Below are positions 27,644 through 38,831 of a stretch of DNA of 64,000 bases, one piece after another. The stretch covers positions 186,001 to 250,000 of the forward strand of contig CAWAFI010000017.1 of the NCBI GenBank assembly GCA_963781285.1. Reading direction: 5' to 3'. Source of the stretch: CAIWHR01 sp963781285. Lineage in GTDB: Bacteria > Pseudomonadota > Gammaproteobacteria > Burkholderiales > Casimicrobiaceae. A program made the translations under genes and the position numbers. Each line of letters starts with the position of its first letter. The first letter of the stretch is position 1. Under the pieces are notes generated by a model. It did no database searches and was not told where the DNA came from. It saw only the letters and a list, made by a program, of their open reading frames with translations.

Positions 27644-28972
27644 TCAGCGACGGCAGGACGCCTCGACGTCGGCTACGGATTTCGGCGTGGCGACGCTCAG
27701 AATCTCGGTCCCGGTCGCGGTCACCAGCACGTCGTCCTCGATGCGCACACCAATATCCCAGAACTGATCGGGCACGTTGTCGGCGGGCCGGATGTAGGTT
27801 CCCGGCTCGACGGTCAGCACCATGCCGGGAAGGAGCTTCTGCGACGCCCCCTTCACCTGATAGAGGCCGGCGTCGTGGACGTCCATGCCCAGCCAGTGGC
27901 CGGCACGATGCATGTAGAACTGCTTGAAGCTGCCGCTCTCCAGCACTGCGTCGAGCGTTCCCTGGCAGAGACCGAGATCGAGGTAACCTTGCGCCAGCAC
28001 GCGCTCGGCAACCTTGTGGTAGTCGTGGAATTCCACACCGGGCTTCACGGCGTCGATGCACGCCTGCTGCGCCGCGAGCACCAGTTCGTAGACGGCCTTC
28101 TGCGGTCCCGTGAACTTGCCGTTGACCGGAAACGTGCGCGTGACGTCCGAGGCGTAGCTCTGGTATTCGCAGCCGGCATCGATCAACAGCAGCTCGCCGT
28201 CCTGAAGCTGCCGGTTGTTGTCGCGGTAATGCAGCACGCAGGCGTTCGGACCGCCGGCCACAATCGACGGATAGGCGACCGCCTGTGCGCCGGAGCGCAG
28301 AAATTCGTGCACCAGCTCGGCCTCCACCTGATACTCGTACCAGCCGACACGCGTGCGGTCCATCGCCCGCCGATGCGCGGCGGCGGAAATCTCCGCGGCG
28401 CGCCGCATCAGCTTCAGCTCGTGCTCGTCCTTCACCAGGCGAAGCACATCGAGCGCCGCGCGGACATCGACGATTTCCTCGGGGGCGCTGACGCCGGTGC
28501 GTACGCGGTTGCGGACTTCGTTGAGCGTGTCGGTGATCTTGCGGTCCCACGCCGGAAACAGGCCAATCGGTGTGTACATCGCGGGCTGGTCGGCGGCGAG
28601 CTCGGCTAGCGCCTTGTCGAGTTCGGCGATCGGGTGCGCCTCGTCGAAGCCGAAGATCTCGCGCGCGGCGTCGGGGCCGTAACGGAAGCCATCCCAGATC
28701 TCCCGTTCCTCGTTCTTGTCGCGGCAGAACAGGATGTGGCGATCACTCGCGGGACCGTTCTTGCCGGCGACGAGCGCGACCACGGCCTCTGGCTCGGGAA
28801 ATCCCGAAACGTAATGGAAATAGCTGTCGTGCCGGAACGGGAACAGCGAGTCGCGGTTGCGCGCGAGTTCGGGGGCTGTCGGCACGAGGGCAAGGCCGCC
28901 GCCCGAGTGTTCGCGCATCTGTCGCAAGAGCGCCGCGCGCCGATCGCGGTGAATCTGGTGGACGTTCTTCAT
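27644..28972 (-). CDS. pepP: Xaa-Pro aminopeptidase
   Basis: A metal-dependent peptidase removing N-terminal residues that precede proline. The 442-residue protein has the N-terminal aminopeptidase P domain (HDSYFHYVSGFPEPEAVVAL) and the C-terminal pita-bread domain with the metal-ligand segments LLIDAGCEYQSYASDVTRTF, MHRAGHWLGMDVHD, TVEPGTYI and GVRIEDDVLVT. I start at ATG 28972; the longer frame from 29218 overlaps the divergent 5-FCL gene. It is divergent from 5-FCL over a 98-base gap and precedes the UbiH-type gene. Confidence 0.95.
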   Translation of the reverse strand: MKNVHQIHRDRRAALLRQMREHSGGGLALVPTAPELARNRDSLFPFRHDSYFHYVSGFPEPEAVVALVAGKNGPASDRHILFCRDKNEEREIWDGFRYGPDAAREIFGFDEAHPIAELDKALAELAADQPAMYTPIGLFPAWDRKITDTLNEVRNRVRTGVSAPEEIVDVRAALDVLRLVKDEHELKLMRRAAEISAAAHRRAMDRTRVGWYEYQVEAELVHEFLRSGAQAVAYPSIVAGGPNACVLHYRDNNRQLQDGELLLIDAGCEYQSYASDVTRTFPVNGKFTGPQKAVYELVLAAQQACIDAVKPGVEFHDYHKVAERVLAQGYLDLGLCQGTLDAVLESGSFKQFYMHRAGHWLGMDVHDAGLYQVKGASQKLLPGMVLTVEPGTYIRPADNVPDQFWDIGVRIEDDVLVTATGTEILSVATPKSVADVEASCRR

Positions 28973-29070
28973 CGTGGGGCCCGTGGACGAAGCCGTGATT
29001 ATAGGCGTACCGAGGCAATCGCCGACGCTGGCGCGGCGAGGGGCGCGCGCGCTTGCGTTACCATCGCTCC

Positions 29071-29697
29071 ATGCCGCACTCCACGGACGGGACCGCTGCC
29101 GCGCCGCAGGGCGCTGCGCTGCGCGAGGCCAAGCTCGCGCTCCGGCGGGAGGTGCTTGCGGCGCGCGATGCGGTGCCGATCGGCGTGCGCGCTGCGGCAG
29201 CGCAAGCGATCGTCGCACGCATCGCCGCCCTTCCGTCCTTCGCTGCCGCCCGCACGGTGCTGCTGACGCTACCGTTCCGCAGCGAGTGGGACACGGTGCC
29301 GCTTGTCAACGCGGCGCTCGCTGCCGGCAAGACCGTGGCGGTGCCCCGCGTCAACGAGGCCACGCGAATGCTCGAACTGCACGCGGTGGCCGACCCGGTA
29401 CGCGACGTTGCTGCGAGCCGCCTGGGCATTCCGGAGCCGTTGCCGCGCTGCCCTGCCGTGGCACCGGCGACCATCGACTGGGTGCTCGTACCCGGCGTGG
29501 CATTCGACCATGGCGGGCGAAGGCTGGGCTACGGCGGCGGCTACTACGACCGGCTGCTGCCGTTGGTACCGGGATCGGCGACGCGCGTCGCCGGTGCGCT
29601 CGACTTGCAGATCGTCGATCGCGTTCCCGCCGCCCCGCACGACCTCGGCGTCGATACGATAGTGACCGAATCACGGACGATTCCCGTCGTGCGCTGA
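29071..29697 (+). CDS. 5-formyltetrahydrofolate cyclo-ligase
   Basis: It converts 5-formyl-THF to 5,10-methenyl-THF with ATP. The 208-residue protein has basic LREAKLALRREVLAARD at the N-terminus, LLTLPFRSEWDTVPL, and the signature VPGVAFDHGGRRLGYGGGYY. ATG 29071 was preferred to GTG/ATG alternatives just upstream (29053), which lack homology. The MFS gene follows after 13 bases. Confidence 0.94.
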   Translation: MPHSTDGTAAAPQGAALREAKLALRREVLAARDAVPIGVRAAAAQAIVARIAALPSFAAARTVLLTLPFRSEWDTVPLVNAALAAGKTVAVPRVNEATRMLELHAVADPVRDVAASRLGIPEPLPRCPAVAPATIDWVLVPGVAFDHGGRRLGYGGGYYDRLLPLVPGSATRVAGALDLQIVDRVPAAPHDLGVDTIVTESRTIPVVR

Positions 29698-29710
29698 CTT
29701 CAATCGGCCC

Positions 29711-30916
29711 ATGAGATCCGCCCGCACCGCGGCGACGGCGCTCGCCGTCACGCTGGCGATCCAGATCTTCACGTCGCTCGCCGCAACCGCGACCGCCGTG
29801 CTGGCGCCGATGATCGCGCGCGACCTCGCGTTGCCGGCCGGCCTCGTCGGCGTCTTCGTGGGACTCGTCTATATCGGGTCGATGGCGGGGAGCCTCGGCA
29901 GCGGCGGATTCATCGAGCGCTTCGGCGCGATCCGCGTGTCGCAGGCCTGCGTGCTGCTTTGCGCGGCGGGCATGGCGATCGCAGCCGCCGGCGCGGCGCC
30001 ACCGTCGGCACTGGTCACGCTCCTCGTGCTCGCTGCGACGATGCTGGGACTGGGTTACGGCCCGATCACGCCGGCGTCGTCGCACGTGCTGGTGCGCACG
30101 GCGCCGCCGTCGCGGATGGGGCTGACGTTCTCGATCAAGCAGACGGGTGTACCCGCCGGCGCCGCACTTGCCGGAGCGGCACTGCCGGGCCTTGCGCTGC
30201 TGCTCGGCTGGCGCATGACGTTCGTCGCCGTCGCCGCGCTCGGCGTCGTGATCGCCGCCACTGCGCAGCCGACTCGTGCCGCCTTCGATGGGGACCGGAA
30301 TCCGACGCGCGCATTGTCGCTGCGCGGCGTCTTCGCGCCGCTCCGGCTCGTGGTCGCGACCCCGGCGCTCGTCGGAATGGCGCTTATCGGGCTCGTCTAC
30401 GCTGCAACCCAGGTCTGCCTGGTCACCTTTCTTGTCATCTACCTGACCGAGACGCTGGAATTTTCGCTGGTGGCCGCAGGGCTTGCGCTGACCGTCGCGA
30501 ACGTCGGCGGAATCGTCGGGCGCATCGTCTGGGGGGCGGTTGCGGATCACTATGTGCGGCCGCGGACGCTGCTCGGGTTGATCGGCACCAGCGCCGGGGG
30601 TTGCGCCTATGCCACGGCGGCATTCGGCGCGGCTTGGCCCGCAGCGGCGATGCTCGTCGTCTGCGCGTTGTTCGGTGCCACTGCAATCGGCTGGAACGGC
30701 GTTCAGCTCGCCGAGGTGGCCCGCCACGCGCCGAACGGCCAAGCGGGACCGATCACGGGGGCCACGGGCTTTGTCACGTTCGGAGGCGTCGTTCTCGGTC
30801 CGCCGATATTCGCGTTGCTCGCGACGCTTACGGGGAGCTACCGCGTCGGGTTTGTGGCATTCGGCAGCCTCTCGTTGATTGGCGGGCTGTGGCTGCTATT
30901 CAGAGGTAGGAAGTAG
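29711..30916 (+). CDS. MFS transporter, 12 predicted TM helices
   Basis: A 401-residue major-facilitator protein. The N-terminal half has the motif-A-like region GSGGFIERFGAIRVSQA after TM2, and GYGPITPASSHVL, which resembles cyanate/nitrate-type MFS proteins. Hydrophobic segments are evenly spread, consistent with 12 helices. Substrate is unknown. It follows the 5-FCL gene by 13 bases and is probably co-transcribed. Both ends are intact. Confidence 0.85.
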   Translation: MRSARTAATALAVTLAIQIFTSLAATATAVLAPMIARDLALPAGLVGVFVGLVYIGSMAGSLGSGGFIERFGAIRVSQACVLLCAAGMAIAAAGAAPPSALVTLLVLAATMLGLGYGPITPASSHVLVRTAPPSRMGLTFSIKQTGVPAGAALAGAALPGLALLLGWRMTFVAVAALGVVIAATAQPTRAAFDGDRNPTRALSLRGVFAPLRLVVATPALVGMALIGLVYAATQVCLVTFLVIYLTETLEFSLVAAGLALTVANVGGIVGRIVWGAVADHYVRPRTLLGLIGTSAGGCAYATAAFGAAWPAAAMLVVCALFGATAIGWNGVQLAEVARHAPNGQAGPITGATGFVTFGGVVLGPPIFALLATLTGSYRVGFVAFGSLSLIGGLWLLFRGRK

Positions 30917-30969
30917 GCGCTTACACTCAGATTTTGCGCCGAATGCCCTCCATCACCGCATTGTGTGTT

Positions 30970-30999
30970 TTGGAAATTATTTTCATCCAACGGTAGAAT
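30970..30999 (+). promoter_or_regulatory. Candidate aceE promoter
   Basis: In the 207-base gap before aceE, a -35 TTGGAA (30970-30975) and -10 TAGAAT (30994-30999) are 18 bases apart within a locally AT-rich patch. This leaves a leader of about 120 bases before the aceE start. No clear operator is seen. Confidence 0.55.
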
Positions 31000-31123
31000 G
31001 CGGCACCTCGGGTCGGCGACGCAATGCCGGCCCATGCCGCAACGCAGCGATGCGGGGACCCCTCGCGACGCATACAATCGACGACCTGCGCCTGCCGCTC
31101 TATCGCGGTACATGGAGGCTCGC

Positions 31124-33784
<2,661 letters not shown>

Positions 33785-33815
33785 CAGCGCACGTGTTCCC
33801 TTACGCGAGCCCGCA

Positions 33816-35126
33816 ATGAGCACACTCGAGGTCAAGGTCCCCGATATCGGCGACTTCAAGGACGTCCCGGTCATCGAGGTCTTCGTCGAGCCGGGCGCCG
33901 TGGTCGGCGCCGACGATTCGCTGATCACGCTCGAGTCCGACAAGGCGACGATGGACGTACCTTCGCCCGCCGCGGGCACCGTGAAGGAGCTCAAGGTCAA
34001 GGTGGGCGACAAGGTCAGCGAGGGCGTGGTGATCGCCCTGCTGGACGCCGCCGCCGCAAAGCCTGCTGCTGCGACAACCGTTCCCGCGCCGGTCACCTCA
34101 TCGATACCTGCGCCAGCCGTACCGGCGGCGCCCGCGCCGAAGCCCGTTGCAGCGCCTGCCCCCGCCTCGGTCCCCGCTGGAGCACCCGTCGACGGCGAAG
34201 CATTCAAGGCCGCGCACGCGTCACCGTCGGTGCGAAAGTTCGCGCGCGAACTGGGGGTCGATCTCACCCGAGTCACCGGCACCGGCCCGAATGCGCGGAT
34301 CCTGCAGGAAGACGTGCAGACCTTTGTCAAGCAGGTGATGGGCGGCGCGGCACCCGCTGCCGCCGCGGGCGGAGGCGTCACCGGCGGCGGCGCGCTGAAC
34401 TTGCTGCCGTGGCCAACAGTCGATTTCGCGAAGTTCGGCCCCGTTGAACCGCGGCCACTGTCCCGGATCAAGAAGATCTCCGGTGCCAATCTCGCCCGCA
34501 ACTGGGTGATGATCCCGCACGTCACGCAGTTCGACGAAGCGGACATCACCGAGCTGGAGGCTTTCCGCGTCCAACTCAACAGAGAGAACGAAAAGTCCGG
34601 GATCAAGGTGACGATGCTCGCTTTCCTGATCAAGGCAAGCGTTGCCGCACTGAAGAGGTTCCCCGACTTCAACGCGTCCCTCGATGGCGACAACCTGGTG
34701 CTGAAGCAGTACTTTCACGTCGGGTTCGCCGCCGATACGCCGAACGGCCTGGTCGTCCCCGTGCTCAAGAACGCCGACCAGAAGGGCGTGCTGCAGATTG
34801 CGAAGGAGATGGGCGAGCTCTCGGCGAAGGCGCGCGAGGGCAAGCTGGGGCCCGTGGAGATGCAGGGCGGTTGCTTCTCGATCTCGTCTCTTGGCGGCAT
34901 CGGCGGCACGGCGTTCACGCCGATCATCAACGCCCCGGAAGTCGCGATCCTCGGCGTCTCGAAGGCACAGACGAAGCCCGTGTGGGACGGCAAGACATTC
35001 GCGCCGCGATTGTTGGTGCCGTTGTCGCTCTCGTACGACCATCGCGTCATCGACGGCGCCGCTGCGGCACGCTTCACCGCCTATTTGTGCAGCCTGCTCG
35101 CGGACCTGCGCCGCGTCGTGCTCTGA
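33816..35126 (+). CDS. aceF: Pyruvate dehydrogenase E2, dihydrolipoamide acetyltransferase
   Basis: The core transacetylase of the complex. The 436-residue protein has one N-terminal lipoyl domain with Lys43 in ESDKATMDVP, an Ala/Pro linker (about 75-125), the peripheral subunit-binding domain (SPSVRKFARELGVDLTRVTG) and the catalytic domain ending LSLSYDHRVIDGAAAARFTA with the catalytic His and Asp. Many relatives carry two or three lipoyl domains; here there is only one in E2, and another on E3. Confidence 0.96.
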   Translation: MSTLEVKVPDIGDFKDVPVIEVFVEPGAVVGADDSLITLESDKATMDVPSPAAGTVKELKVKVGDKVSEGVVIALLDAAAAKPAAATTVPAPVTSSIPAPAVPAAPAPKPVAAPAPASVPAGAPVDGEAFKAAHASPSVRKFARELGVDLTRVTGTGPNARILQEDVQTFVKQVMGGAAPAAAAGGGVTGGGALNLLPWPTVDFAKFGPVEPRPLSRIKKISGANLARNWVMIPHVTQFDEADITELEAFRVQLNRENEKSGIKVTMLAFLIKASVAALKRFPDFNASLDGDNLVLKQYFHVGFAADTPNGLVVPVLKNADQKGVLQIAKEMGELSAKAREGKLGPVEMQGGCFSISSLGGIGGTAFTPIINAPEVAILGVSKAQTKPVWDGKTFAPRLLVPLSLSYDHRVIDGAAAARFTAYLCSLLADLRRVVL

Positions 35127-35145
35127 CAGCGGACGGCGAGAAGTC

Positions 35146-36955
35146 ATGAGCATGTTCGAAGTCAAAGTCCCCGACATCGGCGACTTCAAGGACGTCCCGG
35201 TCATCGAAATCTTCGTCAAGCCGGGCGATACGGTGAAGGCCGACGATTCGTTGATCACGCTCGAGTCCGACAAGGCGACGATGGACGTGCCCTCACCCGC
35301 TGCGGGCATAGTCAAGGACGTGAAGGTCAAGCTCAACGACAAGGTCGCCGAAGGCGTCGTCATCCTCACGCTGGAGACCGCGGAGGCTGGCGCGGCAAAG
35401 CCGGCGCCGACAGCGGCGCCACCGGCCGCCGCTGCGCCAAAACCGGCCACTAGCGTCCCCGCCCGGGCTCCCGCGGCCGCGCCGATCCCGGGCGCTGCGA
35501 CATATTCAGGCAAGGCCGACATCGAATGCGAGATGCTCGTGCTCGGTTCTGGCCCCGGCGGCTACAGCGCAGCGTTCCGCGCGGCGGATCTCGGCATGAA
35601 GACGGTGCTGGTCGAGCGCTATCCTACGTTGGGCGGCGTATGTCTCAACGTGGGCTGCATTCCGTCGAAGGCGCTGTTACACGTCGCGGCGGTGGTGGAC
35701 GAGACGAAGCTGCTTTCCGAACACGGCATCGCATTCGACGCACCGCACGTCGATCTCGCCAAGCTGCGCGGGTGGAAGGACAAGGTCGTGGGCAAGCTGA
35801 CCGGCGGTCTCAATGGCATGGCGAAGGCGCGCAAGGTCGAGGTCGTTCGCGGCTACGGCAGCTTCCTCGACCCGCACCATGTCGAAGTCGAGTTGACCGA
35901 CGGTCCCGGAGCACGGAAGACCGGTGCGAAAAAGGTTGTCAGGTTCGAGAAGGCGATCGTCGCCGCCGGGTCGCAGGCGGTGTGGCTGCCGTTCGCTCCC
36001 AAGGACGATCCGCGCATCGTGGACTCGACCGGCGCGCTCGACCTCGCCTCGGTGCCAGCAAAGATGCTCGTCGTCGGCGGCGGCATCATCGGGCTCGAGA
36101 TGGGCAGTGTGTACTCCTCGCTCGGCGCAAGGCTCGACGTCGTCGAGATGCTCGATGGACTAATGCCGGGCGCGGACCGCGATCTCGTGAAGGTGTGGGA
36201 GAAGATGAACAAGCCGCGCTTCGACCGCGTGATGCTGAAGACAAAGACCGTCGCGATCGAGGCGAAAAAGGATGCGCTCTCCGTGACGTTCGAAGGCGAG
36301 CAGGCACCGTCGGGGCCTCAGGCCTACGACCTCGTGCTGCTGTCGGTGGGCCGCAGCCCGAACGGGAAGAAGATCGGCGCGGACAAGGCCGGCCTCGCGG
36401 TCACCGACCGCGGCTTCATCCCTGCCGACAATCAGATGCGCACCAACGTGCCGCACATTTACGCGATCGGCGACATCGTCGGCCAGCCGATGCTCGCGCA
36501 CAAGGCCACGCACGAGGGACATGTCGCGGCGGAGGCAGCGGCCGGTGCAGAAGTCGTTTTTCGATGCACGCGTCATTCCGTCGGTCGCCTACACCGATCC
36601 GGAAATCGCGTGGGTCGGTGTCGCCGAAGACGAGGCGAAGGCGAAGGGGATCAAGGTCGAGAAAAGCGTGTTCCCGTGGGCCGCCTCGGGCCGCGCGATT
36701 GCCAACGGGCGCGACGAAGGCTTCACCAAGCTGCTGTTCGACGCCGCGACGCACCGAATCATCGGCGGCGGCATCGTCGGCACGCACGCGGGCGACCTGA
36801 TCAGCGAAATCGCGCTGGCGATCGAGATGGGCGCCGATGCGGTCGACATCGGCCGCACGATCCACCCGCACCCAACGCTGTCCGAATCGATCGGCCTCGG
36901 CGCCGAGGCATTCGAGGGCGTGTGCACGGACCTGCCACCGCCGCGGAAGAAATGA
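35146..36955 (+). CDS. lpdA: Dihydrolipoamide dehydrogenase (E3) with N-terminal lipoyl domain, one frameshift
   Basis: The FAD enzyme that reoxidises lipoyl groups of the complex; about 602 residues when repaired. An N-terminal lipoyl domain (Lys43 in ESDKATMDVP) and Ala/Pro linker precede the E3 core, as in Neisseria and Burkholderiales. The redox centre is GGVCLNVGCIPSKALL and the NAD motif VVGGGIIGLEMGSVYSSLG. At AAEAAAG the frame breaks; removing one G near 36547 restores QKSFFDARVIPSVAYTDPEI, continuing to the catalytic HPHPTLSES and the end at 36955. It begins 19 bases after aceF. Confidence 0.95.
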
Positions 36956-37013
36956 CTTGCATCAAACGGCGGTGAAATTCGCGCGCCGCAGGCTGCGCGG
37001 AAGCGTACAGTAA

Positions 37014-37044
37014 TAAGCGAGGTTCGCGTGCTGCGAACCGCTTA
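37014..37044. other. Inverted repeat after lpdA, possible terminator stem
   Basis: GGTTCGC and GCGAACC pair around a five-base loop, extended by TAAGCG/CGCTTA with one bulged A. It begins 58 bases after the lpdA stop and ends 15 bases before a small open frame. There is no T run, so intrinsic termination is doubtful. The 405-base gap between lpdA and rpiA otherwise holds the small frame and a weaker hairpin at about 37274-37292 (GCTGCA/TGCAGC). Confidence 0.5.
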
Positions 37045-37059
37045 GGCGAAGCCAGGACA

Positions 37060-37224
37060 ATGTTCGAATATCTACCCGAGTTGCAGCAGATGCTGTTCGC
37101 GCCCAGCGACGACGTCGCGTTGGCGTTCGTGATGCACGCAGTCGATCTCGAGGATCTCGAGCGGCGCGAAGTGGCGCTCGAAGAAGAGCTGCGGCGCAAC
37201 CTGCAACCTGCGCCGCTCCATTGA
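37060..37224 (+). CDS. Possible small acidic protein, 54 residues
   Basis: An ATG-started frame of 54 codons in the gap between lpdA and rpiA. The product is acidic and mostly helical in character (MFEYLPELQQMLFAPSDDVA at the start; ERREVALEEELRRNLQ near the end). AGGA lies just two bases before the ATG, which is tighter than usual. It matches no family I recognise. Its even amphipathic composition argues for real coding; the lack of a good ribosome binding site argues against. It could instead be a leader peptide or chance frame. Confidence 0.4.
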   Translation: MFEYLPELQQMLFAPSDDVALAFVMHAVDLEDLERREVALEEELRRNLQPAPLH

Positions 37225-37361
37225 CGCACGCCCCTGTCCGGTGCGAGGGCGGGAGTATGCCAGCTGTGAGGGGCTAGTGACGCTGCAGAAATTGTGCAGC
37301 GCCTCAAGCATGGTATCGGCGCAGCCGGTACGATAGCTCGATTCAGCATGGGACCGCCGCC

Positions 37362-38030
37362 ATGACCCAGGACGAACTGAAGCAGGCCGTCGCCCGCGAG
37401 GCGATCAAGTACGTCGAGGACGACGCGATCATCGGCGTGGGCACCGGCTCGACAGCGAACTTCTTCATCGACGAGCTCGCGAAAATCAAGCACCGGATCA
37501 AGGGCGCGGTCGCGAGCTCGGTAAAGACCGCCGAACGGCTCAAGGGACACGGGATCTTCGTCGAGGAGCTGAACAACGTCTCCGACCTTCCGGTGTATGT
37601 CGACGGTGCCGACGAGGTCACCGAGCACGGCGCGATGATCAAGGGCGGTGGCGGCGCGCTGACGCGCGAGAAGATCGTCGCGGCGGTGGCGCGCAAGTTC
37701 GTTTGCATAGCCGACGTCTCGAAGTTGGTCGGGGTGCTGGGCAAGTTCCCGCTGCCCGTCGAGGTGATCCCGATGGCGCGCAGCTACGTCGCTCGGCAGC
37801 TCGTGCTGTTGGGCGGCCAGCCCGCATGGCGGATGGGGTTCACGACGGACAACGGCAACGTGATTCTCGACTTGCACGGGCTCACGATTACCAACCCGGT
37901 CGAGATGGAAGCGAAGATCCGCAACATCGTCGGTGTGGTCACCGTCGGCCTCTTCGCCGCGCGCGGCGCGGATGTGATCCTGCTCGGCGCCGAGGCTGGC
38001 GTCAGGACCATCAAGAAGACGGCGCGTTGA
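37362..38030 (+). CDS. rpiA: Ribose-5-phosphate isomerase A
   Basis: It interconverts ribose-5-phosphate and ribulose-5-phosphate in the pentose phosphate pathway. The 222-residue protein shows all RpiA motifs: IIGVGTGSTANFFIDEL, VDGADEVTEHG, IKGGGGALTREKI and FTTDNGNVILD. The start is ATG 37362. It converges with the repeat-containing secreted protein gene downstream across a hairpin at 38042-38067. Confidence 0.96.
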   Translation: MTQDELKQAVAREAIKYVEDDAIIGVGTGSTANFFIDELAKIKHRIKGAVASSVKTAERLKGHGIFVEELNNVSDLPVYVDGADEVTEHGAMIKGGGGALTREKIVAAVARKFVCIADVSKLVGVLGKFPLPVEVIPMARSYVARQLVLLGGQPAWRMGFTTDNGNVILDLHGLTITNPVEMEAKIRNIVGVVTVGLFAARGADVILLGAEAGVRTIKKTAR

Positions 38031-38041
38031 CGTGCGCGCCG

Positions 38042-38067
38042 GCGCCGCCGCAATCGAATGGCGGCGC
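38042..38067. terminator. Hairpin between convergent rpiA and the secreted-protein gene
   Basis: Eight-base arms GCGCCGCC and GGCGGCGC flank a ten-base loop, 11 bases after the rpiA stop and about 40 bases before the end of the opposing gene. Its position suggests a bidirectional terminator, although no T run follows. Confidence 0.5.
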
Positions 38068-38109
38068 GGCACGCATCCGCCGGCCGGACCGGCGATTGAC
38101 CAAAGGTGT

Positions 38110-38721
38110 TTACTTCTTCGCGTCGGCCGGTTTCGCCGCCGGCGTCACGGCGATCGCGACCGCCTCCGTATAGGTCGCCTCGATCTGATCGCCCTTCTTC
38201 ACCAGCTTGAACTGCTCCGGATCACGCACCTTCAGTTCGACGGTACGCTGCGGACCCTTCAGGGTGACGACCTGGGTGGCCGGATTGACATCGATCACAT
38301 CGGCGACGACGGTGACCTGCTGGCCGACCGCGCCCGCGGGGCGCTCGCCGGGCTTGGCCGCAACCGCGCCTTGCTGCGTCGTGCGCGCGACCGGTGCGCC
38401 GCCACCCTTCTTGAGCTGCAGCGACAACGCTTCGACGTATTCGAGCATCACCTGATCGCCGGCCTTGATCTGGTCGAAATTCTTCACCGCCGGCCCCGCG
38501 GTAACAGTCAACTCGTTGCCCTTCGGCCCCTTGAGCGTGACCGCGCGCGTGGCCTTGTCGATGGCGGTGACGGTCGCGGCGATCTTCATGGTTTCGACGG
38601 CCACGGCCTTGCCGGGCGCGGTCGCGACCGCGGCGCCGCCGGATGGCGCTGGCTGGGCAAGTGCCAGGCCGCAGCTCGCGGCAAGAACGAAAAGGGTGGA
38701 TCCGACGGTCAATATGCGCAT
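38110..38721 (-). CDS. Secreted protein with two internal repeats, function unknown
   Basis: A 203-residue protein with a signal peptide (ILTVGSTLFVLAASCGLALA, cleavage likely after AQ). The mature part contains two copies of a roughly 55-residue beta-rich unit, at about 48-102 and 138-192. Both have the order ATxxDVxxATxxVTLKGP, a variable VxxF segment, then GDQ and EAxxxxV; VTLKGP occurs at 61-66 and 152-157. A Gly/Lys/Arg-rich linker separates them and a KPADAKK tail ends the protein. No cysteine remains after the signal and no catalytic motif is visible. Each unit looks like a small OB- or SH3-like barrel. It is monocistronic, convergent with rpiA and divergent from proA. Function not recognised. 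Confidence 0.85.
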   Translation of the reverse strand: MRILTVGSTLFVLAASCGLALAQPAPSGGAAVATAPGKAVAVETMKIAATVTAIDKATRAVTLKGPKGNELTVTAGPAVKNFDQIKAGDQVMLEYVEALSLQLKKGGGAPVARTTQQGAVAAKPGERPAGAVGQQVTVVADVIDVNPATQVVTLKGPQRTVELKVRDPEQFKLVKKGDQIEATYTEAVAIAVTPAAKPADAKK

Positions 38722-38831
38722 GTGATTCCTCGTAGGTGTTTGATATGCGAGTTGGGAAGGCGGCGGGCGGCATTGTACCCGCCCTTGCGCACAAGCGACA
38801 CGTCCCGCGCCCCGCGCGCTACAATATTCGG

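Noticed and set aside
28973..29070. 6S RNA near the 5-FCL gene, as in some Proteobacteria.
   Set aside because: The gap is only 98 bases, too short for 6S RNA, and no characteristic long stem was seen.
30965..31123. Upstream extension of aceE.
   Set aside because: No homology, contains the candidate promoter, and the GGAGG before ATG 31124 fits the shorter start.
37260..37295. GCTGCA/TGCAGC stem upstream of rpiA.
   Set aside because: Short arms and no T run. Such stems are common by chance in GC-rich DNA.
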